A stretch of DNA of 44,024 nt from NCBI GenBank assembly GCA_021740125.1, contig JAIPAJ010000008.1:1-44024 (forward strand). Reading direction: 5' to 3'. Of the stretch, positions 38,120-44,024 are shown in pieces. The stretch's first letter is position 1. Each line of letters opens with the position of its first letter. Source of the stretch: Leadbetterella sp. (lineage in GTDB: Bacteria; Bacteroidota; Bacteroidia; Cytophagales; Spirosomataceae). A model generated the notes under the pieces. It searched no databases. It was given only the letters and a program-made list of their open reading frames with translations, and had not been told where the DNA came from. A program made the translations under genes and the position numbers.

Positions 38120-38920
38120 ATGAAGATTGCGATTGTAGGATGTGGAAACATGGGAATGGCCTTTGCGAGGTCTTTTATACAATATGATTTAGTAAAAAAA
38201 GAGAATCTCCTTCTTATAGAAAAAAGCCCTGAGCGTTCGGAAATTCTAAAAAAATCTAAGGAAGGCGTAGTAGTGGATACCATCAACGATAGTCTTTCGA
38301 GCTACGACTTAGTTATTTTATCTGTAAAACCACAAGATTTTAGCGTTGTGGCAGCAGAACTAAAGGCATTTTTAAAGCCTGAGCAAGTAGTTTTATCTAT
38401 TATGGCAGGTATTACGATGTCTCGTATTCAAGCCGAACTTGACCACAAATTGGTGGTAAGAGCTATGCCGAATACGCCAGCCATGCTTGGCCAGGGGATT
38501 ACTGGTTTCTGTGCATCAGAGGGCATCGGTTTCTCTAAACTATTGAAAATAGAAAACCTGATAAATGCCACAGGTAGATCCGTATATATTGAAGAGGAAA
38601 GTATGTTAGATGCCGTAACTGCTCTTAGCGGAAGTGGACCTGCATATTTTTATTATGTTGTAAAACACATGGTAGAAGCGGGCATGAAAATGGGCTTCGA
38701 TGAAGGACTTTCAAGATTATTGGTCAAGCAAACCATGCTGGGAGCCTATCACCTTATCAACAACGCTGAACTAAGTCTTGATGATCTCATAAAAGCTGTT
38801 GCCTCCAAAGGAGGAACCACGGAAGCTGCTTTGAGTACATTTGCTGAAGCAAAAATAGGCACCGGACTAGAGCAAGGAATACTGAATGCTGAAAAACGAG
38901 CGAAGGAACTTTCGAAATAA
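38120..38920 (+). CDS. proC: Pyrroline-5-carboxylate reductase
   Basis: IAIVGCGNMGMAFARSF, VVRAMPNTPAMLGQGITGF, DAVTALSGSGPAYFYYVVKHMVEAG, VASKGGTTEAAL. Confidence 0.96.
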   Translation: MKIAIVGCGNMGMAFARSFIQYDLVKKENLLLIEKSPERSEILKKSKEGVVVDTINDSLSSYDLVILSVKPQDFSVVAAELKAFLKPEQVVLSIMAGITMSRIQAELDHKLVVRAMPNTPAMLGQGITGFCASEGIGFSKLLKIENLINATGRSVYIEEESMLDAVTALSGSGPAYFYYVVKHMVEAGMKMGFDEGLSRLLVKQTMLGAYHLINNAELSLDDLIKAVASKGGTTEAALSTFAEAKIGTGLEQGILNAEKRAKELSK

Positions 38921-39649
38921 ATGAAAAAACTTATCTATTTTCTTCTAATACCTGTTCTTTTTGGTTGTAATCCGAGCAAATCGCTGGTGAGTAAAAACGA
39001 AAAGCAATTGGCCTTTTTTAAAATAAAGAAAAATGCTTTTGTGCACATTTCGTTTTTGCAAACCCAAACTTGGCGGAAAGTAGGCTGCAACGGTTTGATT
39101 TACATTCATAAAAACCAAGCCTATATATTCGATGCTCCTACTGATAACGAAACTTCCGAGGTTCTTATAAAAACCTTGGAGCAAAAGAAAATCAAAATAA
39201 AGGGTGTCGTGGTGAATCATTTCCATAACGACTGCCTTGGTGGTTTAGAGGCATTTCACAAAAAGGGAATAAAAAGCTATGCCTCTGAAAAAACCATTGA
39301 ATTTGCAAAAAAGGACAATGTGACCATTCCGCAAATCGCATTCAAAGAACATTTGACTTTAGGAATAGGCAAAAAGGAAATTGAGAATCATTTTTTGGGA
39401 GAAGCACATACCAAAGACAATATCATTAGTTTTATTCCTTCCGAAAATATTATGTTTGGGGGTTGTATGGTAAAAGAACTAAACGCCGGAAAGGGATTTC
39501 TCGGTGATGCAAACGAAAATGAGTGGTCAAATACCATCCGAAATGTAAAAAAAACCTTTCCAACTGCACAATTCATAGTTCCGGGTCATGGAAAACCAGG
39601 CGGACAAGAATTATTAGATTATACAATTGGATTGTTTGAGGTGAAGTAA
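38921..39649 (+). CDS. Subclass B1 metallo-beta-lactamase-like lipoprotein
   Basis: HFHNDCLGG (HxHxD), GEAHTKDN, FGGCMVK (Cys ligand plus Lys), PGHGKPGG: all B1 zinc-ligand positions are present. N-terminal lipobox VLFGC. Confidence 0.87.
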   Translation: MKKLIYFLLIPVLFGCNPSKSLVSKNEKQLAFFKIKKNAFVHISFLQTQTWRKVGCNGLIYIHKNQAYIFDAPTDNETSEVLIKTLEQKKIKIKGVVVNHFHNDCLGGLEAFHKKGIKSYASEKTIEFAKKDNVTIPQIAFKEHLTLGIGKKEIENHFLGEAHTKDNIISFIPSENIMFGGCMVKELNAGKGFLGDANENEWSNTIRNVKKTFPTAQFIVPGHGKPGGQELLDYTIGLFEVK

Positions 39650-40015
39650 AATAATTATCCTATTTCTCTATATTAAGTCAATTGCCCTCTAAATAATCAA
39701 AATCCAATTATTGGGCTTTGTTGATATTACTTTGTTTATGCATCAGTTTAGCATCTCCCTCCTACTTCTGTTTAGAATTTGTAATTCGTGCCCATATTTT
39801 CTAATTCTTTCAATTTTATTTTGCAGATGTTTACTTTTTAAAAGATTACTCCAAAATTTGCTAGAACTTCAAAGAACTCTATTTAATTAAAATGAGGCTA
39901 GTTATCTTCTTCTAAATTAGTAACAAGAGCGGTAAAACAAAGAAAATTCAATGTTATTAACCGATAAGCTAAATATAAATTAAGAAAGATTTATTTTCAA
40001 AGACCTACACTATTC

Positions 40016-41746
40016 TCATTTTATAACCAATAGTTTTTGATTGATAACTGTCTCTGATATATAAATCCGAATAAAATAAGTGCCACTCAGAATCAATTTA
40101 GGCAACAAAAAGTCTTTTTCAGCGACTGAAACATCGTTTTCTGCTATAATTACTTTGCCCAATGGATCTACTAATTCAAATCGCCAATTATTACCAAAAT
40201 CGCCAATAACATTAATTTTAATGCTCTCATTTGTAGGATTGGGGCTAATGCTAGCTGAAAATCTTTCAGTTGAGTTCAATTCAAGACTAGTAATAGTAGT
40301 TGTAGAAGGGGGTGTAATAATAATACTCGTGCTACCTACCAATTTATCAGAAAGCTCATTAAGATAACACTCCAAATTTGTGTAGCCTTCTACGCCTGTA
40401 AATTTCTTAGAAAGTTGCGTACCATTATGGTCTTGTGCGTTCGGATTCAGCCCATTGGCGATTTCCCAAGCGTTGGGCATTCCGTCATTGTCAGTATCGG
40501 TTGGAGCGACTGGTTGGGTCGTAAAATCTAGCTGAAATGCATCATTAAAATAATCTGTACCATTGATTGGTTGCGTATTAATTATATTCTGCACGATTGG
40601 CGAAAATAATCTTCTATCCATCGGGTCACGCGGGAACGCTCCAACATTTTTAGTGGCATATTCTCTTAATTCAGTAGCCGATATTAACGAAATCAAAGGA
40701 AAAACATTACGAGTACTCAGCTTTTGTGCAGAACCTAAATTAGTATTTGGGGCATTTTGGTTGAAATCATTGCAGCAATAAAATAACTGATAATCAGCAT
40801 ATTGAGCATATCGGTTCATCTTATTTCCCGAAACATATAGTTTATTATTGGCATTATTCAAAAAATCGGCCGATGCCAAGGGGCCATTGAAAGTATTACG
40901 AACAACCGAGAAATTATTCATAAAATTCATATTTAATCTAAAGTTTTGACAATCGCTGCCGCCTGTGGAGCAGGAATTATACCATGTCTCAATCTGCTGG
41001 TCCCAAAATAAATTAGATGTGATTTCGATATTGAGCGGATTTGCACTACAGTAAGACGATTCGCAAGAAATTTCGGGAAAACGCCCCCCAATCCTATTCC
41101 AAACATTGTGGTGTATACTGATATTATCTTGTTGATGACCTGCCACTGAATAATTGAGCAACATTCCGCCTAAATTAAAATGCTCACCCAGTGTTTCAGA
41201 AAGCATACTGTTTTGAACGGTGATATTACGAGAATGGGATATCTGTACACTTTCGTCTATCGCATTTGCAAATGAACAATGGTCAACAATTACATTACTT
41301 GCACCATCCAGCCGAAGACCATCGTCGAGTACATAACCTTGATTAGATAAGGTTTGTGTAGGCTTTGGTCTCGAACGTATGTGCCGAATAATGACGTTTC
41401 GGGAAACCGTATTTTGCTCGTATATTTCGTCAAGGATAATACCTCGCACGATAATTCCACCGGGCGATGTTTGACCAGCAATCGTAACATCCCCTTTAAA
41501 AATCTCCGCTACACAAGGTATCACCCCGCTTACTTTAAACAAAATATACTTTGCCCCTGACTGATTGAGCCCATATTGTAATGATCCCACACCCGAGCAA
41601 TTTAAATTAGTTACATAATACACAGTACCTCCACGCCCTCCAGAGGCATTTGCCCCGAAACCTTCGGCTCCTGGAAAAGCTGGAATGGTTTGACCGTAAC
41701 AACTTATCTGAAAAATAATTAGTGAGAAAAAAACAAGATTTTTCAT
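40016..41746 (-). CDS. Pectate-lyase-like secreted protein with T9SS type A sorting domain
   Basis: Signal peptide; AFPGAEGFGANASGGRGGTVYYVTNL; right-handed beta-helix features (VIVDHCSFANAIDESVQI); C-term ISPNPTNESIKINV...YFIRIYISETVINQKLLVIK. Confidence 0.88.
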   Translation of the reverse strand: MKNLVFFSLIIFQISCYGQTIPAFPGAEGFGANASGGRGGTVYYVTNLNCSGVGSLQYGLNQSGAKYILFKVSGVIPCVAEIFKGDVTIAGQTSPGGIIVRGIILDEIYEQNTVSRNVIIRHIRSRPKPTQTLSNQGYVLDDGLRLDGASNVIVDHCSFANAIDESVQISHSRNITVQNSMLSETLGEHFNLGGMLLNYSVAGHQQDNISIHHNVWNRIGGRFPEISCESSYCSANPLNIEITSNLFWDQQIETWYNSCSTGGSDCQNFRLNMNFMNNFSVVRNTFNGPLASADFLNNANNKLYVSGNKMNRYAQYADYQLFYCCNDFNQNAPNTNLGSAQKLSTRNVFPLISLISATELREYATKNVGAFPRDPMDRRLFSPIVQNIINTQPINGTDYFNDAFQLDFTTQPVAPTDTDNDGMPNAWEIANGLNPNAQDHNGTQLSKKFTGVEGYTNLECYLNELSDKLVGSTSIIITPPSTTTITSLELNSTERFSASISPNPTNESIKINVIGDFGNNWRFELVDPLGKVIIAENDVSVAEKDFLLPKLILSGTYFIRIYISETVINQKLLVIK

Positions 41747-41748
41747 GG

Positions 41749-43038
41749 CTATTTAGCATTTTTGGAATCGTAATTTAAGCTGTTTTTTAACAATGTTTTT
41801 ATTTCAGATAATTCTCTTTCTAACGCATTAATTCGTTGATTTTGCTCTTTTATGGCTTCTAACAAAACCGCCGACATATTGGCATAAGCCACTGACTTAA
41901 AACCTTTTGAATCAGTATTCACCAATTCAGGAAATACTTTTTCTATTTCTTGGGCGATGAACCCGATTTGCTTATTTTGACTACGATTCTCATCTTTCCA
42001 GTTAAAATAAATGCCTCGAACCTCATTGATTTTTTGTAAAACATTATTTATTGGTTGAATATTATTCTTTAAACGCCAATCAGAAGACTGGGTAAGTGTT
42101 CCTGCAAGAAGGGCATTACCGTTACCAGTCAGCGAAAAAACATCAGAAGCGTTGGGTACATAATAGAAATTAAATTGTGAACTGGCTGCATCAGCACCTT
42201 TGTTAGCTGCCTGATGCCAACCATCTCCATTGATATTTCGGAAGCTTATTCGGGCAAAATCATTTTCTTTTTCTTCGAGCATTAACTGAAAATTATTGGT
42301 TGCATTTGAATTAGCTAGAAATTTACCAGCAACACTTGTACTGCCACCAGTTACTTCAGAGATTAAACCAAAATTATCTCCACTTCCTCTCGAATGGGTC
42401 TTGATTCCAATACTCAAGACACTTGAGCCTTCCACTTCAGAAATGATTCCAGTTCTATTCCCTGAACTGCCATATACATTTCTAGCTATAAAATTTCCAG
42501 CTACTACCGGACCAGAATCATAATTATCGGAACTCCCAACAACCCCATAAGAACTATTGGACGAAAATGCAAAAGTTTCTCCCAAAAAAGCATAACTAGC
42601 GTTTGGTGATGAAGATGAATAACTTCCAGAATAAACTCCACTATAAACCCCATACTGAGGACCAGTTGCCTCAGATACTATTTTAAAATAACCACCATAA
42701 TTACTATTCCACCCAGTTCCATTTGCGAAGCCCACAACACCATAATTGAAACCACTCCCAGACGATTCACCTAAAATTGCAATGTTCGAATATGTAGAAT
42801 TATTGGCCAAAGATCCTATTCCAATTAATGGGTGTGTGGTTGGTGAATTTCCAGTGGACACAAATTGGGTAGAGTACGTATCCCCTAAATATAAAGCCGG
42901 ATTTCGAGAAGCTGGAATCCCGACTATTTTTTGAATAGCATCTGTTCCATTGGGGTCTGAGGTAATCGAATTTTGAGCAAATGAACTGAGACTACACAGC
43001 AAATTAATAAAGTAAAAAAGTAATTTCTTCATGGTCAT
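41749..43038 (-). CDS. Secreted tail-fibre-like protein with C-terminal S74 intramolecular chaperone domain
   Basis: Signal peptide; C-term SDWRLKNNIQPINNVLQKINEVRGIYFNWKDEN...QIGFIAQEIEKVFPELV plus coiled coil; glycine/serine-rich repeats upstream. Confidence 0.87.
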   Translation of the reverse strand: MTMKKLLFYFINLLCSLSSFAQNSITSDPNGTDAIQKIVGIPASRNPALYLGDTYSTQFVSTGNSPTTHPLIGIGSLANNSTYSNIAILGESSGSGFNYGVVGFANGTGWNSNYGGYFKIVSEATGPQYGVYSGVYSGSYSSSSPNASYAFLGETFAFSSNSSYGVVGSSDNYDSGPVVAGNFIARNVYGSSGNRTGIISEVEGSSVLSIGIKTHSRGSGDNFGLISEVTGGSTSVAGKFLANSNATNNFQLMLEEKENDFARISFRNINGDGWHQAANKGADAASSQFNFYYVPNASDVFSLTGNGNALLAGTLTQSSDWRLKNNIQPINNVLQKINEVRGIYFNWKDENRSQNKQIGFIAQEIEKVFPELVNTDSKGFKSVAYANMSAVLLEAIKEQNQRINALERELSEIKTLLKNSLNYDSKNAK

Positions 43039-43127
43039 TTCAGATTTAATATATTTGCTTCAAAACTATAATTAAACCCAAATAAACACTTGTACAAGCA
43101 CGCCAAGAACATGGACAAAAGCGTATT

Positions 43128-44024
43128 TTAGCCTTTTTTGGCGAATTCAGAAGGACTTTTACCAAAATATTTCTTGAAAAGACGAGTGAAATAGGCTGGG
43201 TCAGAAAAACCTAATGCATAGGCAATTTCGGAAATATTACTATCGCTGATCATCAACAATTTTGCTGCTTCTTCCATTTTGAGTGTGGTTATAAAATTAG
43301 TAGGGGTGGTATCCAGTTTCTCTTTAAAAATCCGCTGAAGTTGTCTAACACTAATTGCCAATTCATCTGCTAATTCTGCAGAGCTAATATTTTGATCAAG
43401 TCTTTTAAGAACAAACAACTTTGCTTGATTAATAAAAGCATCCTCTTGGGAAAGAACATTTTTCTCCATTTCTAGAAATGAAGTTAACTTCGAATCTTCA
43501 ACATATCTTTTTGGTTGCATATTCCTAAGTTTATAATTATGTCTAAGCAAAATGATCAAAAAAGGAAAAAATAATCCGAGAATTATCAAGACCAAAAACC
43601 ACCAATACTTGGCCAGGTATCGGTTGAATATCTTCCAATAAGAAGGTTGTCCTTTTAGCGTGGCATTTGTCCAATTATTCGGAAAGCCAAAATCAGTTTT
43701 TCTATTGATATTCTGAAAAGCATATGCCGGAATCGTGTCTTTTTCAGTAAGTGGTTTGATGTCAACATATTCATCTGCATCATTAATACACACATCTATT
43801 TTAAAATTTTGTCCTTGATGGGGTCGAATACCTAAAGCTGCCCAGGTAATTTGAAATTCGATTATATATCCCAAATCAAGATCTATTTCCTTATTAATGG
43901 TGCCATCAAACTTTGTGGCCAAATCCATAATAAAATGATTGGTAACCGTATCCTTTGGTACTTTGTAATCTTTTATCTTCAAGAGATATTTATCCCCCCC
44001 TCTAAAAACAGTAAGATTCCCCAT
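43128..44024 (-). CDS. Membrane-anchored AraC-family transcriptional regulator with CBM9-like extracytoplasmic region; 5' end outside window
   Basis: C-term AraC HTH (SSAELADELAISVRQLQRIFKEKL...EIAYALGFSDPAYFTRLFKKYFGKSPSEF); TM helix WWFLVLIILGLFFPFLIILL; N-terminal beta-rich region with DLGYIIEFQITWAALG. The ATG is the last codon at the edge and there is no signal peptide, so the real start is probably beyond it. Confidence 0.82.
   Translation of the reverse strand: MGNLTVFRGGDKYLLKIKDYKVPKDTVTNHFIMDLATKFDGTINKEIDLDLGYIIEFQITWAALGIRPHQGQNFKIDVCINDADEYVDIKPLTEKDTIPAYAFQNINRKTDFGFPNNWTNATLKGQPSYWKIFNRYLAKYWWFLVLIILGLFFPFLIILLRHNYKLRNMQPKRYVEDSKLTSFLEMEKNVLSQEDAFINQAKLFVLKRLDQNISSAELADELAISVRQLQRIFKEKLDTTPTNFITTLKMEEAAKLLMISDSNISEIAYALGFSDPAYFTRLFKKYFGKSPSEFAKKG

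Overview
The window is a low-GC Bacteroidota (probably Cytophagales-like) chromosomal segment, almost fully coding. No tRNA, rRNA, CRISPR, prophage or IS element was recognised. Left to right it holds: the 3' end of an alkaline-phosphatase/phosphodiesterase-family gene; an RluA-type pseudouridine synthase; a PhoR/PhoB-like two-component pair; a beta-propeller-like hypothetical coupled to a maltokinase-like kinase; and a minus-strand SusC/SusD locus with two FG-GAP/VCBS lipoproteins (one with an ASPIC/UnbV domain, one with a CxxCH haem motif) and an S9 prolyl peptidase. Next come a lamin-tail-domain secreted protein divergent from a type B T9SS substrate, a MoxR-type AAA+ ATPase, and mgsA. A T9SS/gliding cluster follows: DUF4271-like, hemD-like, porP/sprF, gldK, gldL, gldM, gldN. 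The right part has a TonB-dependent receptor, gatB, a TlpA-like thioredoxin lipoprotein, proC abutting a subclass B1 metallo-beta-lactamase-like lipoprotein, a pectate-lyase-like T9SS substrate, a secreted S74-chaperone (tail-fibre-like) protein, and the 3' end of a membrane-anchored AraC-type regulator. The best second-look items are the B1 metallo-beta-lactamase beside proC, the FG-GAP/haem SusCD locus with a symmetric promoter region, the membrane AraC / S74 adhesin / pectate lyase group, and a hairpin-T-tract leader upstream of gldKLMN. All assignments come from reading motifs; no database search was run.
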